DNA from: Saccharopolyspora_C sp047200635
GTDB taxonomy: Bacteria > Actinomycetota > Actinomycetes > Mycobacteriales > Pseudonocardiaceae
Direction of reading: 5' to 3'
Length of the DNA stretch: 64,000 nt
Assembly: GCF_047200635.1 (NCBI RefSeq)
Contig: NZ_JBJZOI010000005.1
Location: 124,001 to 188,000, forward strand
The position numbers and the translations under genes are program-made. Shown here piece by piece: positions 53,688-61,076 of this stretch (the stretch's first letter is position 1; every line of letters begins with the position of its first letter). The notes under the pieces were generated by a model. It searched no databases and was not told the origin of the DNA. It worked only from the letters and a program-made list of their open reading frames with translations.

Positions 53688-54914
53688 ATGTTCGGCTCGC
53701 TGCGGGTGCGCAACTACCGCTACTACGCCTCCGGGCAGGTCGTCTCGCTCACCGGGACCTGGATGCAGCGGGCCGCGCAGGACTGGCTCGTGCTCGAGCT
53801 CTCCGGCGGCAGCGCGGCCGCGCTCGGGGTGGCGGTCGCGTTGCAGTTCCTGCCCACGCTGCTGCTCACGCTGTGGGCGGGCACCGCCGCCGACCGGTTC
53901 GACAAGCGGCGGCTGCTCATCGCGACCCAGACCGCGCTCGGCATCTGCGGGCTGCTGCTCGGGACGCTCGACGTCAGCGGGGTCGTGCGGCTCTGGCAGG
54001 TCTACGCGCTGTGCGCGCTGCTCGGGGTGTTCGCGGCGATCGACGCCCCGGTGCGGCAGTCCTTCGTGGTCGAGATGGTCGGGCCCGGGCAGCTCACCAA
54101 CGCCGTCGCGCTGAACTCGATGACCTTCAACCTGGCGCGGATCGTCGGCCCGGCGCTGGCGGGCGTGCTCATCACGGGAATCGGCACCGGGTGGGTGTTC
54201 CTCGTGAACGGGATCAGCTCCGCCGCCGTCGTCGGCGGGCTGCTGCTGATGGATCCGGCGCGGTTGCACCGCGGCACGCCGCTGCCGAAGGAGCGCGGGC
54301 AGCTGCTCGCCGGCCTCCGCTACGTGCGGGGCCGCCCGGACCTCGTGGCGGTGATGGCGCTGGTGTTCTGCGTCAGCACCTTCGGGATGAACTTCGAGAG
54401 CACCTTCGCGGTGATCGCGCGCAACGTCTTCGGCCGGGACGCCGACGGCTACGGGCTGCTGGTCACGATGCTGGCCGTGGGCACGCTCTCCGGCGCGACG
54501 CTCGCCGCGCGGCGCAGCGGGCGGCCGGGATCGCGGCTGCGGTTGATGGTGCTCGGGGCGGCCGCGTTCGGCGCGCTGGAGGCGGTGGCGGCGGTGATGC
54601 CCGGCTACTGGGCCTTCGCGGTGCTCCTGATCCCGGTCGGCGTGGCGGTGATGACCTTCACGACCAGCGCGAACTCCACGGTCCAGCTGGCGGTGGACCC
54701 GTCGATGCGGGGGCGGGTGATGGGGCTCTACATGCTGCTGTTCCTCGGCGGGAAGCCGCTGGGCGGGCTGGCCTCGGGCTGGCTCGCGGAGGCGCTGGGG
54801 CCGCGGTCGCCGGTGCTGCTGGGCGGGCTCGCCTCGCTGCTCGCGGCGGTCGCCTGCGGGCTGCTGCTGCGGCGGTGGAGGTCGGGGGTTGCCGAGCCTG
54901 CGAGGTTAGGCTAA
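53688..54914 (+). CDS. MFS transporter downstream of MarR
   Basis: A 408-residue efflux-type transporter with about twelve transmembrane segments; the loop 2-3 motif is ADRFDKRRLL. It resembles the enterobactin-exporter-like (MFS_3) group. Likely regulated by the MarR protein encoded upstream. The ATG at 53688 has no ribosome site. The frame is open upstream to a CTG at 53556, preceded by AGGAGGG directly at the marR stop. Use of that codon would add 44 residues beginning STSAASGES and couple the genes. I give the ATG coordinates but regard the longer form as possible. Confidence 0.85.
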   Translation: MFGSLRVRNYRYYASGQVVSLTGTWMQRAAQDWLVLELSGGSAAALGVAVALQFLPTLLLTLWAGTAADRFDKRRLLIATQTALGICGLLLGTLDVSGVVRLWQVYALCALLGVFAAIDAPVRQSFVVEMVGPGQLTNAVALNSMTFNLARIVGPALAGVLITGIGTGWVFLVNGISSAAVVGGLLLMDPARLHRGTPLPKERGQLLAGLRYVRGRPDLVAVMALVFCVSTFGMNFESTFAVIARNVFGRDADGYGLLVTMLAVGTLSGATLAARRSGRPGSRLRLMVLGAAAFGALEAVAAVMPGYWAFAVLLIPVGVAVMTFTTSANSTVQLAVDPSMRGRVMGLYMLLFLGGKPLGGLASGWLAEALGPRSPVLLGGLASLLAAVACGLLLRRWRSGVAEPARLG

Positions 54915-54966
54915 CCTAATGCATGTCCGCTTCGTGGTGGGAGCGGCAGTCAGTTCGGGAACAGAG

Positions 54967-54998
54967 CGGGCCCCGTCTCCTCCGGGAGGCGGGGCCCG
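54967..54998 (+). terminator. terminator of the marR-MFS unit
   Basis: CGGGCCCCGTCTCC pairs with GGAGGCGGGGCCCG (14 bp including one T-G pair, tetraloop TCCG), followed by ttcgcg. It is 53 bp past the MFS stop and on the left side of array D. Confidence 0.75.
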
Positions 54999-55026
54999 TT
55001 CGCGTCCGCCCCGACGCACCACCCGA

Positions 55027-55168
55027 GATTTCGCGAGAAATCGCGGCCCCGCGTGCCTGAGACGGGGAGATTTCGTGGGAAATCGCGGCCCCGTGTGCCT
55101 GGGGCGGGGAGATTTCGTGGGAAATCGCGGTGCCGTGTGCTCGGGGCGGGGAGATTTCGTGGGAAATC
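55027..55168. repeat. palindrome array D (4 copies, exact 42-bp period)
   Basis: Copies start at 55027, 55069, 55111 and 55153, each exactly 42 bp apart. All have perfect GATTTC and GAAATC arms; centres are GCGA once and GTGG three times. Here the 26-bp spacers are also similar (each ends in gcgggga or acgggga), so this is a recently duplicated 42-bp tandem repeat. It lies between two opposed terminators in the gap between converging MFS and sod genes. Confidence 0.9.
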
Positions 55169-55182
55169 GGTGTGGGGGAGAG

Positions 55183-55218
55183 CACTTCGGGGCCTTCCCT
55201 GGGGAAGGCCCCGAAGTG
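55183..55218 (-). terminator. terminator of the superoxide dismutase gene
   Basis: CACTTCGGGGCCTTCCC pairs perfectly with GGGAAGGCCCCGAAGTG (17-bp complementarity, minimal loop). It lies about 72 bp past the sod stop on the right side of array D. Confidence 0.75.
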
Positions 55219-55290
55219 TCGGCAGCAGAGCTTGTCGGAGCATCCACCGCCGGTCTGAGGGCCCGCGCGCTCCGCGGGCGGCGCCTGTGA

Positions 55291-55920
55291 TCAGGCGGTG
55301 GGCAGCCGCAGGCCGTTGTACCCGGCGCGGGCGTCGGCGAAGCGGGCAGCGACCTCGTCCCAGTTCACGACGTTCCACAGCTGCTTGACGTAGTCGGCCT
55401 TCACGTTCCGGTACTGCAGGTAGTACGCGTGCTCCCAGATGTCGAACACCAGCAGCGGCGTGGTGGCGATGGAGAGGTTCGAGTGGTGGTCGCGCAGCTG
55501 CTGGGTGATCAGCCGCTGACCGACCGGGTCCCAGGCGAGCACGCCCCAGCCGTTGCCCTGGATCGTGGTCGACACGGCCTCCATCTGGGCGCGGAACTTG
55601 TCGAAGGAGCCGAAGTCCTGGTCGATCGCCGCCGCGAGCTCGCCGGTCGGCTTGTCGCCGCCGTTCGGGGAGAGGATCTTCCACCACACCAGGTGCAGCG
55701 AGTGGCCGGCCAGGTTGAACGCCAGCGTCGTCTCCAGGCCCACGATCGACCCGAAGTCGCCCTTGTCCCGCGCCTCGGCGATCTTCTCGATCGTGTCGTT
55801 GGCGCCCTTGACGTAGGTCGCGTGGTGCTTGCTGTGGTGCAGCTCGTTGATCTCTCCCGAGATCGCGGGCTCCAGCGCCGCGTAGTCGTAGTCCAACTCG
55901 GGCAGCACGTACTGAGCCAT
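55291..55920 (-). CDS. sodA: Fe/Mn superoxide dismutase
   Basis: A 209-residue enzyme that converts superoxide to oxygen and peroxide. The metal ligands are in ELHHSKHHATYV (His28), AFNLAGHSLH (second His) and DIWEHAYYLQYR (Asp and His). ISGEINELHHSKHH and WNVVNWDEV are family signatures, close to mycobacterial SodA. Fe versus Mn cannot be decided from sequence alone. A TTGCAA-N5-TGGCAA element 45 bp upstream resembles the Nur box that makes iron superoxide dismutase nickel-repressible in Streptomyces. No signal peptide is present. Confidence 0.93.
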   Translation of the reverse strand: MAQYVLPELDYDYAALEPAISGEINELHHSKHHATYVKGANDTIEKIAEARDKGDFGSIVGLETTLAFNLAGHSLHLVWWKILSPNGGDKPTGELAAAIDQDFGSFDKFRAQMEAVSTTIQGNGWGVLAWDPVGQRLITQQLRDHHSNLSIATTPLLVFDIWEHAYYLQYRNVKADYVKQLWNVVNWDEVAARFADARAGYNGLRLPTA

Positions 55921-55964
55921 GGAGCGTCTCCCTGTGCGGTGTCGCTATCGGCAGTATCTGGCAA

Positions 55965-55981
55965 TTGCAATCTAGTGGCAA
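55965..55981. promoter_or_regulatory. Nur-box-like element upstream of sodA
   Basis: TTGCAA-TCTAG-TGGCAA differs by one base from the nickel regulator Nur consensus tTGCaa-N5-ttGCAA. It sits 45 bp upstream of the sodA start codon, in promoter position. In S. coelicolor Nur represses the iron enzyme when nickel is present. Assignment rests on motif and gene identity. Confidence 0.5.
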
Positions 55982-56031
55982 CTACCCTGCCGACGCAGGC
56001 CGGGGGGAGGTCGATCACACCCTCCGGGCGC

Positions 56032-57528
56032 TCAGTCCAGCGGCCAGGTGTGCACCGGCTCCCCCGCGTCGCTGAGCTCCAGGTACCGGCGCAGCATGAT
56101 CACCAGCGCTTCCTGCCGCTCGTGGCCCTCCTGCTCCAGCCGCGCGACCACGTCCCGCTGCCAGGAGGATCCGGTCTGCTTGCTGCGGCAGCGCGCCTCG
56201 ATGATGCCGAGCGAGCGCTCCCGAGCCGCGTCCGAGACCCCGCACAACCGCAGGCCCTCGTGCGCCATCGGCAGCAGGCGCCGCAGCACGAGTTCGTCGG
56301 GCGCGATCCAGCCCTCGCCCGGCCAGTACAGGTGGGAGTCCATGCCGTGCCGGGCGCCGGTGTAGAAGTTCTCCTCCGCCGCCGCGAACGACATCTGCGT
56401 CCACAGCGGGCGGTCCTGCTCGGTCAGCGCCCGCTGCGCGCCGTAGAAGAACGCCGCGTTCGCCACCACGTCCGGGACGCTCGGGCCGGAGGGCAGCACC
56501 CGGTTCTCGACCCGAAGGTGGGGGACCCCGTCCACCAGGTCGTAGACCGGGCGGTTCCAGCGCCAGATGGTCCCGTTGTGCAGCCGCAGCTCCGCAAGGG
56601 TCGGCGCCCTGCCCGCGTCCAGCGCGGCCACCGGGTCCTCCTCCTCGGGTTCCGGCAGCAGCGCGGGGAAGTAGCGCACGTTCTCCTCGAACAGATCGAA
56701 GATCGAGGTGATCCAGCGTTCCCCGAACCACACCCGGGGCCGCACGCCCTGGTTCTTCAGCTCCTCCGGCCGGGTGTCGGTGGCCTGCTGGAACAGCGGG
56801 ATCCGGGTCTCGTGCCAGAGCGCCTTGCCGAGCAGGAAGGGGGAGTTGGCCCCGATCGCCAGCTGCACCCCGGCCAGGCACTGCGCCGCGTTCCAGTGCG
56901 CCGCGAAGTCCTCCGGCGCCACCTGCAGGTGCAGCTGCACCGAGGTGCAGGCCGACTCCGGAACGATCGAATCGGCGTAGCAGCGCAACCGCTCCGGGCC
57001 GCCCTCACCGAGCGGGGGGCCCTCCATGTCCAGCAGCATCTCCTCGCCCTTGGCGGTGAAGATCTGCTCGTTGAGCTGCGAGTAGCGCGCGTGGTGCGAC
57101 AGCCAGCCCGGGTCGAAGTGGCTGCGCCGCAGCGTCGGCAGGGTGCCGATCAGCACCAGCTTCGCGTCCGCGTCCCGCGCCTTGCCGTCGGCGCGGCTCA
57201 GCGCCGCGCGCAGGTCCTGCTCCAGCTCCAGCGCGCCCTCCCCGGCGAGCGGGCGGGGCAGCACGTTGAGCTCGATGTTGTGCTGGCCCAGCTCGGTGGT
57301 GAACGAGGGATCGTTGATCTTCTCCAGGACCACCGAGTTCGACATCGACGGGTTCATCCGCTCGTCGACGAGGCTCAGCTCCATCTCCAGCCCCATCTGC
57401 TGACGGGGGAAGGAGAAGTCCGCCCCGGCGAGCATTCGCGCCAGCGCGTCCAGTCCGCGCTGCATCTTGTCCCGGTAGCGCTGCCGGTCCACAGGAGTGA
57501 AAGCCCGATTGGTCACGTGCCTCCCCAT
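56032..57528 (-). CDS. glutamate-cysteine ligase family protein
   Basis: A 498-residue carboxylate-amine ligase. The glutamate-cysteine ligase family pattern is visible in QQMGLEMELSLVDE near the start, QHNIELNVLPRPLAG, and TSVQLHLQVAPEDFAAHWNAAQ. It probably couples glutamate's side-chain carboxylate to an amine with ATP. In this organism it might feed ergothioneine or another thiol, but no egt genes are near, so the product is open. Its stop is about 110 bp upstream of the sodA start, in the same orientation. Confidence 0.82.
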   Translation of the reverse strand: MGRHVTNRAFTPVDRQRYRDKMQRGLDALARMLAGADFSFPRQQMGLEMELSLVDERMNPSMSNSVVLEKINDPSFTTELGQHNIELNVLPRPLAGEGALELEQDLRAALSRADGKARDADAKLVLIGTLPTLRRSHFDPGWLSHHARYSQLNEQIFTAKGEEMLLDMEGPPLGEGGPERLRCYADSIVPESACTSVQLHLQVAPEDFAAHWNAAQCLAGVQLAIGANSPFLLGKALWHETRIPLFQQATDTRPEELKNQGVRPRVWFGERWITSIFDLFEENVRYFPALLPEPEEEDPVAALDAGRAPTLAELRLHNGTIWRWNRPVYDLVDGVPHLRVENRVLPSGPSVPDVVANAAFFYGAQRALTEQDRPLWTQMSFAAAEENFYTGARHGMDSHLYWPGEGWIAPDELVLRRLLPMAHEGLRLCGVSDAARERSLGIIEARCRSKQTGSSWQRDVVARLEQEGHERQEALVIMLRRYLELSDAGEPVHTWPLD

Positions 57529-57899
57529 GCCGTCTCCCCGCTTGGTCGGCCAGCACGCCTGCTAGGTGGACACCAACCGTGACACATCGGTACCCAGCGA
57601 ACCAGCGTCCAAAACGGTGTTCGAGCCGACACTCGAACACCACGCATGACCAGCGGGAAAAGTGAACTCCCGGGCTGCTGGCGGGCCTCGCGGTGATCAG
57701 TCCCGGTAGGACTCCGGCGGGCCGCGACCAGCGGCGCCGCGAGTCCTCGAGGGAGGGGAGGGGGTCGTGCCGAGGGGCCGGGGAGCCGGGCCGGACGTGC
57801 GGTCCCGGTGGCCCCGGGACCGCACGCAGCGTTGCGATCTCCGCCAATGCGGTGAGGAACGCGCCCGCGAGCCCGCCCGCCCCGCTACGGAGCGGGATC
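57529..57899. other. 371-bp non-coding gap
   Basis: Between the ligase start (promoter side) and the stop of the Bcr/CflA exporter. The left half should contain the ligase promoter (a patch of lower GC at 57571-57665). The right half holds the terminator at 57796-57826. Overlapping open frames here lack ribosome sites. Confidence 0.4.
57796..57826 (-). terminator. terminator of the Bcr/CflA exporter gene
   Basis: CGTGCGGTCCCGG pairs perfectly with CCGGGACCGCACG (13 bp, 5-base loop), 73 bp beyond the stop. Confidence 0.7.
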
Positions 57900-59198
57900 T
57901 CAGCCGCGAACCTGCTCGGGCGCCGCGGCGGGTTGGTCCGCCGAGCTCGCCACCACCTCGGCGCGCGGGCCGCGTCGGCGGCCCAGGGTGAGGAAGACCA
58001 GCATCGCGCTCACCAGCACGCCGAACATCACCGTCGCCATCGGCACCGCGGAGCCGGTCCCGCCCAGCCCGACCAGCGGGGCGGCCAGCGCGCCGACGAC
58101 GAACTGGCAGACGCCGAGCAGCGCCGAGGCGCTCCCGGAGACCTCGCGGTTGTCGGCCAGCGCCAGCATCGTCGTGTTCGGCATGACGAAGCCCAGCGAG
58201 GAGATCATCACGAACAGCGCGGCCAGCAGGAACGGCAGCGGCAGGTCCAGCAGCGCCGCCCCCAGCAGCACCGCGCCCGCCGACGAAGCGGTCAGCAGCG
58301 CGCCCACCAGCAGCTGGGACTCGGTGGCCACCCGCCCGACGAGGCGCGCGTTCACCTGTCCCGCGAGCACCAGGCCGACGGCGTTGGCGCCGAACGCGAG
58401 GCTGTAGGTCTGCGGGGACATGCCGTAGATGTTCTGCAGCACGAACGAGGACCCGGAGATGTAGGCGAACATCGCCGCCATGCCGAGACCGCCGGCCAGC
58501 GCGCTGCCCAGGAACGAGGGCGCCGCCAGCAGCGCGCCGAAGGTGCGGAAGGTGCTGCCCAGCCGCGCCGGCTGGCGCCACTCGCGCGGCTTCGTCTCGG
58601 GCAGCAGGAACGCCGCCACCAGCAGCAGCACGGTGCCGAACGCGGTGAGCACCACGAACACCCCGCGCCAGGTGGTGTGCGCCAGGACCTGTCCGCCGAT
58701 CACCGGGGCCAGGATCGGAGCGAGCCCGGTGACCAGCATCAGCGAGGAGAAGAACCGCGCGGCCTCCACCCCGGAGTACAGGTCGCGCACCGCGGCCCTG
58801 GCGATCACCATGCCGGCCGCGGCCCCGGCTCCCTGCAGCCCGCGCAGGGCGGCCAGCGCGTAGATCGAGCCGGACAGCGCGCACAGCACGGAGGCGGCGA
58901 TGTAGATGGCGAGCCCGATCAGCAGCGGACGGCGCCTGCCGACCGAGTCGCTGATCGGACCCGCGATCAGCTGCCCGAGCGCGAGACCGAGCAGCACCGC
59001 GGTCAGCGTGAGCTGCGCCTGCGACTCGGTGGCGCCGAGCTCCCCGGTCAGCTGCGGCAGCGCGGGCAGGTACATGTCGATCGACAGCGGCCCGAAGGCC
59101 GTGAGCCCACCCAGGATGAGGGCGAACTTGGTCTTGCTGCCCAGCCGCGGCTGGGCGGCCGATCGTCGCTGCTCGGGCGGGGACTCCGCTGCGGACAT
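57900..59198 (-). CDS. Bcr/CflA family multidrug exporter
   Basis: A 432-residue major facilitator with twelve predicted transmembrane segments. GPLSIDMYLPALPQL in helix 1 and AGPISDSVGRRRPLLIGLAIY in loop 2-3 are the Bcr/CflA signatures. It exports hydrophobic antibiotics or metabolites with protons. ATG at 59198 has AGGAGG about 6 bases upstream. It is divergent from the SpoU methylase gene. Confidence 0.9.
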   Translation of the reverse strand: MSAAESPPEQRRSAAQPRLGSKTKFALILGGLTAFGPLSIDMYLPALPQLTGELGATESQAQLTLTAVLLGLALGQLIAGPISDSVGRRRPLLIGLAIYIAASVLCALSGSIYALAALRGLQGAGAAAGMVIARAAVRDLYSGVEAARFFSSLMLVTGLAPILAPVIGGQVLAHTTWRGVFVVLTAFGTVLLLVAAFLLPETKPREWRQPARLGSTFRTFGALLAAPSFLGSALAGGLGMAAMFAYISGSSFVLQNIYGMSPQTYSLAFGANAVGLVLAGQVNARLVGRVATESQLLVGALLTASSAGAVLLGAALLDLPLPFLLAALFVMISSLGFVMPNTTMLALADNREVSGSASALLGVCQFVVGALAAPLVGLGGTGSAVPMATVMFGVLVSAMLVFLTLGRRRGPRAEVVASSADQPAAAPEQVRG

Positions 59199-59505
59199 GC
59201 GTCTCCTCCTCGATGACCGCCGGAGGCGCGAGGTACCGGCGGTGGTCGGTGCTGGCGGGGCCGTCGCGAGCGGGGCGCGGCTGGCGGGCCGCGGCCGGCT
59301 GGCGGGTCCGGGGACGTGCGCCCCGGGCCACCGGAGCGCGGCCGGACGACGGCAACAGCTTGCTGGTAGCAACTAACAACCGGAACGTTCTCGTTATGCC
59401 CGGGTTTTCGGGACGCCGCTGTGAGGTCGATCATCCGAGCTCCGGGGCCCGGCGAGATCGCGACACCGTTCCGGCCCGGGCAACACCGAATGCGAAACTG
59501 TTCCC
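59199..59505. other. divergent region between exporter and SpoU methylase
   Basis: A 307-bp gap that should hold both promoters. It contains an inverted repeat TTGC-TGGTA-GCAA at 59360-59372 within an AT-richer patch, a possible regulator site for the exporter. The exporter leader also contains AGGAGGAGAC. No other element is evident. Confidence 0.4.
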
Positions 59506-60312
59506 GTGGCGCACGTGCTGGAGGTGACCGACGTCGACGACCCGAGGGTCGACGACTTCCGGGACCTCGCCACCGCCGACCGCCGCCCGGACCGCCCCGG
59601 TGGGCGCGGGCTGGTGATCGCCGAAGGTGTCGTGGTGGTGGAGCGCTTGCTGGACTCCCCGTACCCGGTGCGCGCGCTGCTCGGCGTGCGCAGGCGGATC
59701 GCGGCGCTCGCCGACCGGCTCGACGGCGTGGACGTGCCCGCCTACATGGTGCCCCCGGACGTGATGAGCGGCATCGTGGGCTTCCACCTCAACCGGGGCG
59801 TGCTCGCCGTCGCCGATCGCGCGCACCTCGCCGAGGCGGACGAGCTGATCGCCGCCTCCCGCGCGCTCGCCGTGCTCGAGGGCGTCGGGGACCACGAGAA
59901 CCTCGGAGCCCTGTTCCGCAACGCCGCCGCGTTCGGCGTCGACGGGATCCTGCTCGGCCCGGGCTGCTCCGACCCGCTGTACCGGCGCAGCATCCGCGTG
60001 TCGATGGGCCACGTGCTGCGCGTCCCGTTCGCGCACCTCGACGACTGGCCCGGCGGGCTGGGGAAGCTCGCCGCGCACGGGTTCCGCACCGCCGCGCTCA
60101 CCCCGCGCGCCACCGCCACGCCGCTCGCGGAGGCCGGGCTCGACGAGGGCCGGGTGGCGGTGCTGCTCGGTTCCGAGGGACCCGGGCTGACCGAGGACGC
60201 CATCACCGCGGCCGACGTGGCGGTGCGCGTCCCGATGAGCCCGGAGGTGGACTCGCTCAACGTCGCCACCGCCGGCGCCGTCGTCTTCCACGCACTCGGC
60301 GGAACGCGATGA
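59506..60312 (+). CDS. SpoU/TrmH family RNA 2'-O-methyltransferase
   Basis: A 268-residue methylase of the SPOUT knot family (Rv0881 type). The three motifs are present: GDHENLGALFRNAAAFG, VLLGSEGPGL, and VPMSPEVDSLNVATAGAVVFHAL. An N-terminal substrate-binding domain covers about 1-110. It methylates a ribose in rRNA or tRNA; the target is unknown. The GTG start is used, and the stop overlaps the DUF2537 start by 4 bases. Confidence 0.9.
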   Translation: MAHVLEVTDVDDPRVDDFRDLATADRRPDRPGGRGLVIAEGVVVVERLLDSPYPVRALLGVRRRIAALADRLDGVDVPAYMVPPDVMSGIVGFHLNRGVLAVADRAHLAEADELIAASRALAVLEGVGDHENLGALFRNAAAFGVDGILLGPGCSDPLYRRSIRVSMGHVLRVPFAHLDDWPGGLGKLAAHGFRTAALTPRATATPLAEAGLDEGRVAVLLGSEGPGLTEDAITAADVAVRVPMSPEVDSLNVATAGAVVFHALGGTR

Positions 60313-60920
60313 GGGGAACCGCGCGGCGTCCTCCCTGGGAACTGCGGGTGCGCCGGGGTCGGGCCGTGCTGGTGAACCGGCCGGGGCCCGCCGCCGGGGA
60401 GCAGGTCCGGGAGTACGACCCGGCCGGGCTCGCGCTGCCCGTCTCGCTGGTCGAGGACCTGCACGAGTGGGCGCACGTGGTGCACGCCGTGGCGCCGGAC
60501 CAGGTCATCGCGGGGGAGAGCTCGGCGACCCTGATGTCCCGCCGCGGCCGCCAGCTCGCGGCCCGGCTCGCCGCCGAGACCGGGGGTGAGGTCGGCTACT
60601 GGGATCCCTCGCGGGGACGGCTGAGCCGCGTCCGGGGAGCCGCTGCGGCCGGTCGCGCGGAGCCGACGCCGTGGACGACCGGACTCCCGATCAGCGCGGT
60701 GGTCGCGGCGATCGTGGCGGTCTCGCTGGTGGTGGTGAGCTTCGGTCTCGCCGAGGTGAACTCGCTGCTGGCGGTGCTGGTGAACGTCGTCGTGGTCGGC
60801 GGCTTCGCCCCGTCGATCTGGCTCGGCCGCCGCCTTCCGCTCTGGCGCTGGGGCGCCCTCGGCGCGGCCCTCGGCGTCACCGCCGCCTGGCTGGCGCTGC
60901 TGCTGTCCACCCTGGGCTGA
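60309..60920 (+). CDS. DUF2537 membrane protein
   Basis: A 203-residue protein. Residues 1-115 are soluble (WELRVRRGRAVLVNRPG; LHEWAHVVHAV), followed by three hydrophobic segments (about 122-145, 148-165, 178-200). The ATG overlaps the methylase stop (ATGA). The same methylase-DUF2537 order is seen in mycobacteria (Rv0881-Rv0882, from memory). Function is unknown. Confidence 0.85.
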   Translation: MRGTARRPPWELRVRRGRAVLVNRPGPAAGEQVREYDPAGLALPVSLVEDLHEWAHVVHAVAPDQVIAGESSATLMSRRGRQLAARLAAETGGEVGYWDPSRGRLSRVRGAAAAGRAEPTPWTTGLPISAVVAAIVAVSLVVVSFGLAEVNSLLAVLVNVVVVGGFAPSIWLGRRLPLWRWGALGAALGVTAAWLALLLSTLG

Positions 60921-60930
60921 AGTCGCCCCG

Positions 60931-60995
60931 CCCGGAGCCGTCCTGCCCGGAGCCGTCCTGCCCGGAGCCGTCCTGCCCGGAGCCGTTTTGCCCGG
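60931..60995. repeat. 15-bp tandem repeat, four units
   Basis: Four consecutive copies of CCCGGAGCCGTCCTG (the last with TTTTG in place of TCCTG), then a partial CCCGG. It starts 11 bp after the DUF2537 stop and lies in the gap with the converging sepH gene. It is probably a variable-number repeat. Confidence 0.85.
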
Positions 60996-61076
60996 CGAAC
61001 CGCGTCGTGCGGAGGCACACCGCCCGCCGCCCGGGGGCGCGCCGCTCAGCGGTTCCGCTGCTGCGGAGGTGCCGGA

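Noticed and set aside
55027..55168. CRISPR-like layout of 16-bp repeats and 26-bp spacers
   Set aside because: The repeat is too short and its centre varies, spacers in this array resemble one another, and no cas genes are present.
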